This document shows, piece by piece, positions 1-7,951 of a DNA stretch of 37,270 nt. The stretch comes from Pseudomonas lactucae (lineage in GTDB: Bacteria > Pseudomonadota > Gammaproteobacteria > Pseudomonadales > Pseudomonadaceae), in NCBI RefSeq assembly GCF_016937615.1, contig NZ_JAFHKI010000082.1, positions 1-37,270 on the forward strand. Direction: 5' to 3'. Position numbers and translations under genes: made by a program. Numbering within the stretch: position 1 is the first letter of the stretch; the number at the start of each line of letters is the position of its first letter. A model generated the notes under the pieces. The model did not search any database. It was given only the letters and a program-made list of their open reading frames with translations, and had not been told where the DNA came from.

Positions 1-36
1 CCAACACTCGGCACCTCGCTCAGGCTCGGTGTGCCC
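1..36. repeat. Dispersed non-coding repeat, right part, cut by the window start
   Basis: CCAACACTCGGCACCTCGCT and the following CAGGCTCGGTGTGCC are what I would expect to come after the partial repeat at 37140-37270. The stop codon and last residues of the AraC gene lie inside it. Confidence 0.5.
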
Positions 37-973
37 GGCGTGTTTCGGACGGCGATTCGCCAAACAGCTCACGGTAATGCGTAGCGAAATGGCTCAGGTG
101 AAAAAAGCCCATGCCCACGGCAATCTCGCCGACGTTTTTCTCGCTCGCGGGGGTAGCGATCAACTGTCGCCGGACCGCGTTGAGGCGCAGATTGCGCAGG
201 TACTCGACCGGGCGCATGTCGGTGACGGCCTGGAAGCTGTTCTGCAGGGTCCTGCGACTGACGCGCAACTGTTCGCACAGGTCAAGAATGCTCAACGGTG
301 TATCGCCGCTGGCAATGATTAATTCCTGGCTACGCCGGACCAGATAGGCACTGACGGCAAAATTGCCACGTCGGCAACGCACCTCATCGCCGGCGTGGCT
401 GAACAGATCGAGGAATGCGCCGAGCAGTTCATCCTCCAGCATCTTTTCCGTAGCCGGGTTGATCTCGTGCGCATGTTCCAAAAAGTGACGAAACAGCGGG
501 TGGATGCGCTGGCGAATGCGCAACAGTAACGTTTCATCCACGCTGAGCGCGGACACGCGGGTCAAGCGTTTGAGTTGATCATTGGACAGTTCGAAGGCGG
601 CCAGTTTGGCAAAGCGCAGGGCATCGACATTGAGGGAGAAAAAGTGCGTGCCTTGGGGCGCATGCAACACGAACTCTTCGCCGTCGCGCAGCAGCACCAC
701 GCTTTGCGCGCTCACCTGCTGGCCTTGAACCACCGGCGGGCTGCCCAGTGACATGGCCGCGCACAAGCGGCCCTTGGGCGAGCGGCCGTGCTGCACCACG
801 CGCTTGTCGAGCACTTCCTGGAAAATCTGAAAACGGTCGCCGGACAACTGCCACAGTTCGCTGGTCAGGCAACCACGACCGAGTTGGTCATACACCTGCT
901 GCCAGCCCTGGATCGAGCCGGCGTGCTGTTGAGAGTCGTTGAAGGTTCGCACTTGCGCGAGCATATTCGTCAT
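20..973 (-). CDS. AraC-family transcriptional regulator
   Basis: A DNA-binding regulator of about 317 residues, probably controlling the catabolic operon it ends. The C-terminal ~100 residues form the AraC double helix-turn-helix (ILDLCEQLRVSRRTLQNSFQ, then ...GMGFFHLSHFATHYRELFGESPSETRR). The N-terminal ~200 residues are a ligand-binding half containing VVQHGRSPKG. The reading frame is open far upstream of the start, but the residues there are Arg/Trp/Cys-rich and overlap the hydratase. The Met at 973 (MTNMLAQ) is therefore the likely start; 964 is an alternative. It follows the hydratase by 67 bp on the same strand. It is clearly paralogous to the AraC gene at 17476-18438. The last residues (AHRA) and the stop lie in a sequence that looks like a dispersed repeat running to the window edge, so the native C-terminus may differ. 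Confidence 0.9.
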   Translation of the reverse strand: MTNMLAQVRTFNDSQQHAGSIQGWQQVYDQLGRGCLTSELWQLSGDRFQIFQEVLDKRVVQHGRSPKGRLCAAMSLGSPPVVQGQQVSAQSVVLLRDGEEFVLHAPQGTHFFSLNVDALRFAKLAAFELSNDQLKRLTRVSALSVDETLLLRIRQRIHPLFRHFLEHAHEINPATEKMLEDELLGAFLDLFSHAGDEVRCRRGNFAVSAYLVRRSQELIIASGDTPLSILDLCEQLRVSRRTLQNSFQAVTDMRPVEYLRNLRLNAVRRQLIATPASEKNVGEIAVGMGFFHLSHFATHYRELFGESPSETRRAHRA

Positions 974-1040
974 TCCTCGGCGGCCGGTTGCGCATCTTTG
1001 GCCTGAAGGGGGCTCTGTCATCCCTGACGGCAGCGGGCGT

Positions 1041-1820
1041 TTACACGGACGCGACGTCCGCGTGAAACACCAAAGCCAGTTCCGTGCCAAGCATGTGCAG
1101 ACGATAGGTGCCCGGCTGTATATCCATCGGCGCCAGCAACGCGCCGGACAGCACAATCTGCCCTGCCTGCACGCCCTGCCCCGCGGCCAACAGGCGCCGC
1201 ACCAGCCAGCACAGGTTGAACAGCGGGCTGTCCTCGCGGGCCTGGGTATCGCCGTGGCCCAATGGCACACCGTCGTGCTCCAGACGATAGGGCACGCAGC
1301 CATGCCGTGCAGGATCGAACGGCGTATGCGGCCCCACGCAATACAGCCCGGCGGCGGCGTTGTCGGCGAGGAAGGCGCCCAGCCCGAAACGCCAGCCTTG
1401 CCAGCGGCAGTCGGCGATCTCGAACGCCGGCGCCACCTCGGCAATGGCCGCCAGAATCGCCTCGTCACTGTGCTCACCCGGCGTCAACGTGCGCCCGAAC
1501 ACCAGCGCCAGTTCGATTTCCAGCTTGGGCTGGATCAGCCGCGTAAACGCCAGCGTGCTGCCCGCGTCGACTTGCATGGCATCCGTAAGGGCGCCATACA
1601 CCGGTTCATCAAGGCCAAAACGCGCTTGCGCCGTACGGCCGGCGAAGGCCACTTTCCAGCCACTCACGCGTTCGCCCGCTGCCTGGCGCCGCGCCAATCC
1701 TTGATGCAGCAGCGCGTAGCCCTGCAACCGGTCCAGCGTTTCGGGCGGTAACGGCGCCAGCGCCTGGGCACTGCGCTCGGCCTGATGCAGTTGGTCGAGC
1801 AGATCAGGGGTGTGGCTCAT
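1041..1820 (-). CDS. 2-keto-4-pentenoate hydratase (MhpD-like)
   Basis: A 259-residue member of the 2-hydroxypenta-2,4-dienoate hydratase / fumarylacetoacetase superfamily. These metal-dependent enzymes add water to the dienoate left after meta-cleavage of an aromatic ring. Seen: GWKVAF near residue 53, and the acidic metal-binding stretch LIQPKLEIELALVFGRTL near residue 100, where the ExE pair is expected to bind Mg or Mn. The start MSHTPDLLDQLHQAE at 1820 overlaps the hydroxylase stop as ATGA, so the two genes are translationally coupled. A longer open frame to 1937 is the hydroxylase tail read in another frame. Family assignment is firm; the exact substrate is unknown. Confidence 0.9.
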   Translation of the reverse strand: MSHTPDLLDQLHQAERSAQALAPLPPETLDRLQGYALLHQGLARRQAAGERVSGWKVAFAGRTAQARFGLDEPVYGALTDAMQVDAGSTLAFTRLIQPKLEIELALVFGRTLTPGEHSDEAILAAIAEVAPAFEIADCRWQGWRFGLGAFLADNAAAGLYCVGPHTPFDPARHGCVPYRLEHDGVPLGHGDTQAREDSPLFNLCWLVRRLLAAGQGVQAGQIVLSGALLAPMDIQPGTYRLHMLGTELALVFHADVASV

Positions 1821-3424
1821 GACAGTTGCTCCGCGAGTTTGCGCAACACCCCATCCAGGCGTTCGGAGGTGGTAATGGCGGCGACGAAACGGTCCGGACG
1901 CACCACGACAATGCAGTCGCGCACCTTGGAGAACCATTCACCCAGGCGGTTATCCACGTCCTCCACACTCAGGGCATCGACGGCCGTCAGCGGCTGGTTG
2001 CGCCCCACGCCGCTGCGCGACCGATTGACCTGGATAAAACGCGTGCCCCAACGGGCCCAGTACTCAAGCATCGGTTGGCTGAGCTGTTCACGCGGATTCA
2101 CCCGGTAACCCAGCACTGCATAACCATGGCCCAGCACCTCGTCCAGGCGGCGGCGCTGGCCCTGGGCGTCTTCGATGTTCGGCTGGATGAACAACTGACC
2201 GACCAGATCATCCTCACGCAACTCCGCCCGCTCGTGATAAACCAGGCCCTTGGTGATGGTGGCCTTGGGTTTGAACTTGAACTCCAGCAAGTGCGAGCGC
2301 AGGTTGTCGACGCTGTTCACCGCCTGGAACAACCAGTCGCGCACGCCGGCCATCAGCGGGTTGGTCAGGCCCAGGACCGCGCCCATGTTGTCGGCCAGGG
2401 CCACCAGTTCGGTAGCATGGCCACGGCGTTCCTGATCGTAGCTGGCCAGAATCGATGGCGCCGCGCGGCCCTGGATGATTGCCGCGAGTTTCCAGGCCAC
2501 GTTGGCCACGTCGCGCAGGCCGGAGTTGAGGCCCTGCCCGGCCCAGGGCGGCGAAATGTGCGCCGCATCGCCCACCAGTGCCACCCGTCCTTGAACAAAC
2601 CGCGCCGCAACCCGCGAATGGTGGGTATAGGCACGAATGCGGATGATGTTGAGCTGGTCGACGGCATCGCCGATATGCCCGTGGATCAGTTTGCGAATCG
2701 TCGCCTCTTCGCACATTTTCGCTTCGTCTTCGCCCTCCATCAGCATGAACTCCCAACGCCGCTGCTGGTACGGCAGGTAGATGCACACGAATGGTCGCTG
2801 CGGATCGGCATGCAACGCGGTGTAGGGCGCATCCAGGGTGTCGTTGGCCGTATCGACCACCACCCATTTACGCGGATGGGTCAGCCCGAGCAGCTCGATC
2901 CCCAGTTGTTTGCGCACGGTGGAGCGCCCGCCGTCGGCGCCAATGACATAGTCGGCCTGGAGCTGGTAGATCTCGCCGTCGGCATCGCGCACCTGCAGGG
3001 TCACGCCGTGGTCGTCCTGCTCCAGTTCGAGCAATTCATGGCCCTGGCGCAGCTCTACGCCGGCATGCTGCCCGAGGTGTTCACGCAAGGTGCCTTCGAG
3101 CAGTTGCTGCATGAAAATATTGCGCATCGGCCAGCCGTACTGCGCGGCACTCGGCTTGACCTCGGCGAAACACACACCGCGTGCGTTGTAATAGCGCAGC
3201 GGCACATCGCAAATCATGTCGCGCACCGCCACCTCGGCAATGCCGATGCTCTGCAGCACGCGCAATGCCTCATCGTCCATGCCCACCGCACGCGGGTAAG
3301 GCAGGATGCCGTCGGCCAGTTCAAGGACGACGCAGTCGATACCGTACATTCCCATAGAGTGCGCGGCCGTGATCCCGTTGGGGCCACCGCCCACGATGAC
3401 AACCTGGGTTTTCTCCTGCTTCAT
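1817..3424 (-). CDS. FAD-dependent aromatic hydroxylase (MhpA-like)
   Basis: A 535-residue class A flavoprotein monooxygenase of the type that hydroxylates phenolic rings with NAD(P)H and O2. Motifs in order: the FAD/ADP-binding Rossmann glycines VIVGGGPNGI at residues 9-18; the DG motif YVIGADGGRSTVR near 160; and the second FAD motif GRVALVGDAAHISPPWAGQGLNSGLRD near 280, which contacts the flavin ribityl chain. The length and the N-terminal style resemble 3-(3-hydroxyphenyl)propionate hydroxylase MhpA, but that similarity does not fix the substrate. It is followed by the hydratase with a 4-bp overlap and preceded at 60 bp by the PF06684 gene. The obvious inference is that it prepares the ring for the VOC dioxygenase-like protein encoded upstream in the same operon. 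Confidence 0.92.
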   Translation of the reverse strand: MKQEKTQVVIVGGGPNGITAAHSMGMYGIDCVVLELADGILPYPRAVGMDDEALRVLQSIGIAEVAVRDMICDVPLRYYNARGVCFAEVKPSAAQYGWPMRNIFMQQLLEGTLREHLGQHAGVELRQGHELLELEQDDHGVTLQVRDADGEIYQLQADYVIGADGGRSTVRKQLGIELLGLTHPRKWVVVDTANDTLDAPYTALHADPQRPFVCIYLPYQQRRWEFMLMEGEDEAKMCEEATIRKLIHGHIGDAVDQLNIIRIRAYTHHSRVAARFVQGRVALVGDAAHISPPWAGQGLNSGLRDVANVAWKLAAIIQGRAAPSILASYDQERRGHATELVALADNMGAVLGLTNPLMAGVRDWLFQAVNSVDNLRSHLLEFKFKPKATITKGLVYHERAELREDDLVGQLFIQPNIEDAQGQRRRLDEVLGHGYAVLGYRVNPREQLSQPMLEYWARWGTRFIQVNRSRSGVGRNQPLTAVDALSVEDVDNRLGEWFSKVRDCIVVVRPDRFVAAITTSERLDGVLRKLAEQLS

Positions 3425-3484
3425 CGCTATTCACCGCTTTCCTGTTGTGGTTTTGATCGCGCATCACCCAAGCCTGCACCTTGA

Positions 3485-4087
3485 TCAGTGCAGCCCGTCG
3501 ATACCTTTTACATCGGCGGCCTGCAGACCGCCCAGCCGCGCATGCAAACGTCCGCGCGTGGCGAAGGCCCAGATCACCACCACCTCGTCCGGCGACGGCC
3601 CGTCACCGAAGGTCAGGGAAATACTGTCGTAGTGCGAGCGCACGTACAGCGCGTCCTTGTGGGCCAGGGGCACGTCGATGCTCGTACCGGGGCCGCCACG
3701 TTTGCCGGTGGACGGTACCCACGATTTGCCGCCGCCCAGCGCGACGCGGATCGGATCGGCGGCCGGGTTGGTCAGGAACGCGTTGCCGTGCTCATACTCG
3801 CCCGCGCTGCCCACCAGGATCGCCTTGCCATAGCTGACAATTGGGTGCGCACCAGCCAATGCCTGGATGCGTCGGCCGAACTCTTCGCCCAGCAGCGGCG
3901 ACGGCTCGACCAATTGCGCGAGGTCTTCGCTGTAGCGCCCGGCGTAAGGGTTGGCGATCACTGCGGCCACGGCGTATTTGAACAATGGCTCGCCATCGGC
4001 CAACTGGCCGGTTTCATTGGCCAGGGTTTCCTCAACGAAGCTGTACCATTTGCGGATGTGATAGCTGGCGAAATTAGCGGTTTTCAT
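3485..4087 (-). CDS. PF06684 'amino acid synthesis' family protein
   Basis: A 200-residue protein matching my memory of the AA_synth family (Pfam PF06684, formerly DUF1185). Landmarks are the N-terminal IRKWYSFVEETLANETG, AVIANPYAGRYSEDL near 43, IVSYGKAILVGSAGEYEHGNAFL near 83, and DGPSPDEVVVIWAFATRGRLHARLGGL near the end. Solved structures of this family show a chorismate-mutase-like (YjgF-like) fold, related to that of ring-opening cyanuric acid hydrolases and barbiturases; no reaction is established that I know of. It overlaps the VOC gene by 14 bp and precedes the hydroxylase, so it is co-transcribed with ring-cleavage genes. Inference: it may replace the missing hydrolase step or process a ring-opened intermediate. 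Family call is good; function is unknown. Confidence 0.8.
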   Translation of the reverse strand: MKTANFASYHIRKWYSFVEETLANETGQLADGEPLFKYAVAAVIANPYAGRYSEDLAQLVEPSPLLGEEFGRRIQALAGAHPIVSYGKAILVGSAGEYEHGNAFLTNPAADPIRVALGGGKSWVPSTGKRGGPGTSIDVPLAHKDALYVRSHYDSISLTFGDGPSPDEVVVIWAFATRGRLHARLGGLQAADVKGIDGLH

Positions 4088-4562
4088 CGGATGTGCCTCG
4101 GTTCAAAGGAGGGTCGAGTGGGACGAGCGTGTAGTTGCGACTCGGCGCGCCGGCGGCCTTGAAGCGCGCCTTGCCGCGCGCATCGTCGTGCTCGGTCTCA
4201 AGAAAGAATTCCATGCGGTTGCAGTCCGGATCGTTGAAATACAGGCCGTGGCCGATTTCATGGTCGGTAATCTTCACCACCTCGACGCCCTTCTTCAGCA
4301 ACATGCCGTAGAGCTGGCGCAAGGTGGTCATGTCACCGGCGATTTCCAATCCGTAATGCTGCAGCCCCAGCCCGCCCTGGTGAGCGCCGGGTTCTGCGCG
4401 AATCAACGCGATGTCGTGGTGCTTGGTGCCAAACGCCATCATCACCCAGCTCTCGCCACGGGCACTCTCGTGCATGCCCAGAATGTCGGCGTACCAGCGC
4501 GCCGACACATCAGGATCACTCACCCATAGCGATAAGTGAGTGCGAAGGATTTCGACTTTCAT
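4074..4562 (-). CDS. VOC-family one-domain extradiol dioxygenase-like protein
   Basis: A 162-residue vicinal-oxygen-chelate protein. The metal triad of type I extradiol dioxygenases can be placed: His9 (LRTHLSLWV), His69 (LQHYGLEI) and Glu118 (NRMEFF). The spacing is close to that between the same ligands in BphC-type enzymes. His105 in GHGLYFNDPD sits where the catalytic second-shell His would be expected. Classical enzymes have two such modules (~290 residues); this has one, so it would have to act as a one-domain enzyme, probably as a dimer. It lies 11 bp from the Asp-box gene and overlaps the PF06684 gene. Dioxygenase activity is inference; other VOC functions such as isomerase or lyase remain possible. 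Confidence 0.85.
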   Translation of the reverse strand: MKVEILRTHLSLWVSDPDVSARWYADILGMHESARGESWVMMAFGTKHHDIALIRAEPGAHQGGLGLQHYGLEIAGDMTTLRQLYGMLLKKGVEVVKITDHEIGHGLYFNDPDCNRMEFFLETEHDDARGKARFKAAGAPSRNYTLVPLDPPLNRGTSDENR

Positions 4563-4573
4563 CGCTCGCTACC

Positions 4574-5614
4574 TCAATGCTGTTTGACGATGGATTGATG
4601 CCCTGCCTTGATCTGCGCCACCGCGGGCGTCCAGAGCACGTCGGCGATTTCACTGAACTCGCGCCACTGTTTTTGCCAACCGTCACCGCCGTTCTCGGAG
4701 GTGAACAGGTGGCCGTACTTGGTGCCGGCGACGATTTGCCGAGGGTTGGCCGGGTTGAACGCCAGGGCCCAGACACAGGAGTTGGGCTGCTGCGGCAGCG
4801 GCAGTACTTCCCAGGTCAGCGCGGCGTCACGTGACACCAGGACCTTGCTGGTGGTGCCGGGAGTGCCATCGGAAATGCTCAGGTACAGCGTATCTTCGCT
4901 GCCCAGCGGTGCGTTCATCGCACGCAGGTAATACAAGCCGAAGGCTTCACGGCCGATGATGCCGGTCCAGGTCAGCCCTTCGTCCAGGCTGCGGTAGACC
5001 GCGTTGACGCACACCACCACGATGACTTTCTGGCCATGGTTGGGCAGCACCAGGATGTTATGCACGTCCGAGTTGAAGTCCCACAGCAGGCGGTCATCGA
5101 CGCGGGTCCAGCTGTCGCCCCCATCGCGGGAATGGAACAGCCCGCCTTCCTCCAGGCCGAACCACAACTGGTTGCGGTCGCAGGGGTCGTAGGCGAAGGC
5201 CAGCAAACGCGGGCGACTGACGCCATCGCAGAATTCCGGAATCTCCACCGGCGCGCGGTCCCAGCTCGTGCCGCCGTCCAGGGTGCGCCACAGCACGGCG
5301 CGCGAGGGCGCGCCGGTGCCGACGAAAATCCGCCGGGCATCCTGCGGGTCCACCGCTACCTTCCACACGGTCTGGCCGTTGAACGGTGAGTCGACCTGCT
5401 GCCAGCGCCCGCCGGTGTCGTGGCTGACACACAAGCCGATGTCGGTGCCGGCATAGATCACCTCCGGCGTGCCGGGGTGCAGGCTCAGCGAACGGGTGAT
5501 CGCGTCGAACTCCAGGTCCTGCCCCAGGCCCAGGCGATGCCAGGTCTTGCCATCGTCGGCGCTGCGGATGATCGCCTGGCCGACGGTGGCGACTAAAAGG
5601 GTTCCGTTACTCAT
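4574..5614 (-). CDS. Seven-Asp-box beta-propeller protein (BNR/sialidase-like repeats)
   Basis: A 346-residue protein built of repeats, each carrying an Asp-box (S/T-x-D-x-G-x-T-W type). Seven are visible, at residues 18-25, 64-71, 111-118, 162-169, 209-216, 261-268 and 306-313, about 40-50 residues apart. That count fits a seven-bladed propeller like the exo-alpha-sialidase/YVTN/BNR class. There is no signal peptide, so it should be cytoplasmic, unlike most secreted Asp-box glycosidases. No sialidase catalytic Arg triad is obvious. It sits between the SDR (12 bp) and VOC (11 bp) genes, so it is surely an operon member. Whether it is an enzyme, a scaffold or a small-molecule binder cannot be told. 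Confidence 0.85.
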   Translation of the reverse strand: MSNGTLLVATVGQAIIRSADDGKTWHRLGLGQDLEFDAITRSLSLHPGTPEVIYAGTDIGLCVSHDTGGRWQQVDSPFNGQTVWKVAVDPQDARRIFVGTGAPSRAVLWRTLDGGTSWDRAPVEIPEFCDGVSRPRLLAFAYDPCDRNQLWFGLEEGGLFHSRDGGDSWTRVDDRLLWDFNSDVHNILVLPNHGQKVIVVVCVNAVYRSLDEGLTWTGIIGREAFGLYYLRAMNAPLGSEDTLYLSISDGTPGTTSKVLVSRDAALTWEVLPLPQQPNSCVWALAFNPANPRQIVAGTKYGHLFTSENGGDGWQKQWREFSEIADVLWTPAVAQIKAGHQSIVKQH

Positions 5615-5626
5615 CGCAGTTGCTCC

Positions 5627-6421
5627 TCAGATGAAGATGCCACGGGTGAGGCCGCCGTCGATGCCGATGGATTCACCGGTCACCGCGCCTGCCTTGGGGG
5701 ACGCCAGGAAACCGATCAACCAGCCCATTTCGATGGGCGCCAGGGTGCGGCGAATCGGCGTGGCGTCGATGTAGCCTTGTTCGACCTGCTCCGGGGTCTT
5801 GCCCTGCTTGATCCCTTCGCGCTCGTACAGCTCGCGGATGTGCGGGGTGTCCACCACGCCGGGATGGATCAGGTTGACGGTAATGCCGCTGGCGCCCAAC
5901 TGGTCGGACAGGGTCTTGGTCATGTGCGCAATGGCCAGGTTACGCATGCCCGACAGCACTTTGCTGCTGCGCCCGGTGAGGCCGCCGATATTGATGATGC
6001 GTCCGAAGCCGGCGGCCTTCATGTGCGGGGTCACGGCCTTGGCGCAACGGAAATAGCCGATCACCTTGGTGTTGAGGTCCGACAGCAGTTCATCGTCGCC
6101 GGCATGTTCAATGTCATTGCGCACCACGCCGGACGGCGCCGCCGCACCATTGACCAGAATGTCGATACGGCCGAAGTGCTTGTGCGCTGCTTCGACCATG
6201 TCCGACACGGCCTTCATGTCATTGGTGTCACAGAACAGCGGCAGCACTTCGTTGCCGGTCTGTGCGCTGATCTCTTCGGCGGCCTGGGTCAGGAACGCCA
6301 TGCGCCGTGCGCAGATCACCACCTTGCAGCCTTCCTCGGACAGAAAACGTGCGACTTCCTTGCCGATGCCCATCCCACCGCCAGTGACAATGGCCACGCG
6401 GCCTTTCAATTCCAGATCCAT
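5627..6421 (-). CDS. SDR-family protein lacking the usual Ser-Tyr-Lys
   Basis: A 264-residue short-chain dehydrogenase/reductase fold protein. The nucleotide-binding glycine motif TGGGMGIG (residues 13-20), the NNAG-like NGAA (91-94), Asn117, and the PG near 187 are all present. The catalytic residues are not. The usual Ser position is Gly (NIGGLTG, 144-150), and the YxxxK motif reads S157-G-M-R-N161. I recall a divergent SDR branch with a similar S/I-R-N-x-A pattern, so this may be a subfamily feature and not decay. It binds a dinucleotide by inference; a redox or a non-redox role are both possible. It lies 28 bp downstream of the aldehyde dehydrogenase gene. Confidence 0.9.
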   Translation of the reverse strand: MDLELKGRVAIVTGGGMGIGKEVARFLSEEGCKVVICARRMAFLTQAAEEISAQTGNEVLPLFCDTNDMKAVSDMVEAAHKHFGRIDILVNGAAAPSGVVRNDIEHAGDDELLSDLNTKVIGYFRCAKAVTPHMKAAGFGRIINIGGLTGRSSKVLSGMRNLAIAHMTKTLSDQLGASGITVNLIHPGVVDTPHIRELYEREGIKQGKTPEQVEQGYIDATPIRRTLAPIEMGWLIGFLASPKAGAVTGESIGIDGGLTRGIFI

Positions 6422-6449
6422 AGCAACAACCTCGTAGTGATGATTCAGT

Positions 6450-7940
6450 TCAGGCCAGATCGACGAATACGCTTTTGGTCTCGGTATAGGCGTCGATCAC
6501 GTTCTTACCCATTTCCCGGCCCCAGCCGGATTGCTTGTAGCCACCGAACGGCGAAGCCGCATCGACGACGTTCCAACAGTTGACCCACACCGAACCGGCC
6601 TTGAGCTGCGCCGCCAGGCGGTGCGCCGAGCGCAGGTCACGGGTCCACAGGCCGGCGGCCAGGCCGTACGGCGAATCGTTGGCGCGCAGCACCAGGTCGT
6701 CGACTTCGGTCCAACTCATCACGGTGAGCACCGGGCCGAAGATTTCTTCGCGGGCCACGCAGGCGCGCTCGGCACGGTCGAGGAAGACGCTGGGCTCAAT
6801 GAAATGGCCGCGCTCCAGGTGCGCAGGACGCTCGCCGCCGCAGATCAGTTCGGCGCCCTCCTCCTGGCCGCGCTGCAGGTAGCCCCTGACCGTCTCCAAT
6901 TGCCGCCCCGACACCAGCGGGCCCATGCTGCTGGCCGGGTCCAGGCCGTTGCCGAGGACATGGGTGGCGGCATGGCGTTGCAGTTCTTCAAGCACCTGGT
7001 CAAGCACACTGGCGTGCACATACAGGCGCGACGCGGCGGTGCACACCTGGCCCTGGTTGTAGAAAATCCCATCGGCGGCGCCCTTGGCGGCGCGCACGAT
7101 GTCGGCGTCGGGCAAGATGATGTTGGGCGATTTGCCGCCGAGCTCCAGCGAGACCTTTTTCATGTTGCGCGTGGCGGCCTGGGCGATCAGCCGGCCGACC
7201 TGGGTCGAGCCGGTGAAGGCGATCTTGTCCACGTCGGCATGCTGCGCCAGCGGCGCGCCGGTTTCGGCGCCCAGGCCGGTAATCAGGTTGACCACGCCCG
7301 CCGGAAAACCTGCGGCCTCGATCAACTGCACCAGCCGGATCGCCACCAGCGGCGTCTGTTCGGCGGGCTTGAGCACCGCTACGCAGCCGGTCGCCAATGC
7401 CGGGCCGAGCTTCCACACGCACATGTTCAGCGGGAAGTTCCACGGCACGATCAAGGCGCACACCCCCACCGGTTCGCGCAGGGTGTAGTTGAGCATCGGC
7501 GCGCCGCTGGCCGGCGAGACGGGCAAGGTGCTGCCTTCGATCTTGGTCGGCCAGCCGGCGAAGTAGCGAATGATGGTGGCGGCGCTGGCCGCTTCACCGC
7601 GCGCGGTGGCGATGGGCTTGCCGTTCTCCAGGGTGATCAACTGCGCCAGTTCCTCGCGGTGCTGGTCGATAAGATCCGCCAGGCGAAACAGCAACAGGCC
7701 ACGCCGGGCCGGCGACTGCATCGCCCAGGTGCCGGTAAAGGCCGCGCGGGCGGCTGCGACGGCGGCGTCCACATCACGCTCATCGCTCTGCGCGACTTCC
7801 GTCAGGGTCTCCTGGGTGGCCGGATTTTCCACGGCAAAGCGGCGACCGCCGGCGGCGTCCTGCCAGGTTCCGCCGATGAACAGGCGACCGGGCTGCGCCA
7901 GGAACGCGCGCACTTCGGGTAACACATCAAGCTGCTTCAT
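6450..7940 (-). CDS. NAD(P)-dependent aldehyde dehydrogenase
   Basis: A 496-residue aldehyde dehydrogenase that would oxidise an aldehyde to the acid. Visible: the oxyanion Asn168 (VPWNFP), cofactor Lys191 (KPAEQTP), GSTQVG near 244-249, general base Glu266 (LELGGKSP), nucleophile Cys300 (NQGQVCTAASR) and EEIFGPV near the C-terminus. Two Met codons stand in tandem; 7940 is preferred because GGAG lies about six bases upstream of it. It starts 11 bp after the ThDP enzyme stop. An acyl-decarboxylating enzyme followed at once by an aldehyde dehydrogenase suggests 2-oxo acid to aldehyde to acid, as in mandelate-type pathways (inference). Confidence 0.95.
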   Translation of the reverse strand: MKQLDVLPEVRAFLAQPGRLFIGGTWQDAAGGRRFAVENPATQETLTEVAQSDERDVDAAVAAARAAFTGTWAMQSPARRGLLLFRLADLIDQHREELAQLITLENGKPIATARGEAASAATIIRYFAGWPTKIEGSTLPVSPASGAPMLNYTLREPVGVCALIVPWNFPLNMCVWKLGPALATGCVAVLKPAEQTPLVAIRLVQLIEAAGFPAGVVNLITGLGAETGAPLAQHADVDKIAFTGSTQVGRLIAQAATRNMKKVSLELGGKSPNIILPDADIVRAAKGAADGIFYNQGQVCTAASRLYVHASVLDQVLEELQRHAATHVLGNGLDPASSMGPLVSGRQLETVRGYLQRGQEEGAELICGGERPAHLERGHFIEPSVFLDRAERACVAREEIFGPVLTVMSWTEVDDLVLRANDSPYGLAAGLWTRDLRSAHRLAAQLKAGSVWVNCWNVVDAASPFGGYKQSGWGREMGKNVIDAYTETKSVFVDLA

Positions 7941-7951
7941 CATCGACTCCT

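Noticed and set aside
974..1477. N-terminal extension of the first AraC frame to 485 residues
   Set aside because: The extra ~168 residues are Arg/Cys/Trp-rich, overlap the hydratase gene and are absent from the AraC family and from the paralogue.
1826..3484. 552-codon open frame on the plus strand opposite the hydroxylase gene
   Set aside because: It mirrors the hydroxylase codon structure in GC-rich DNA, has His/Gln/Arg-rich composition and no family motifs. The same applies to 939-1751 and 6531-7922.
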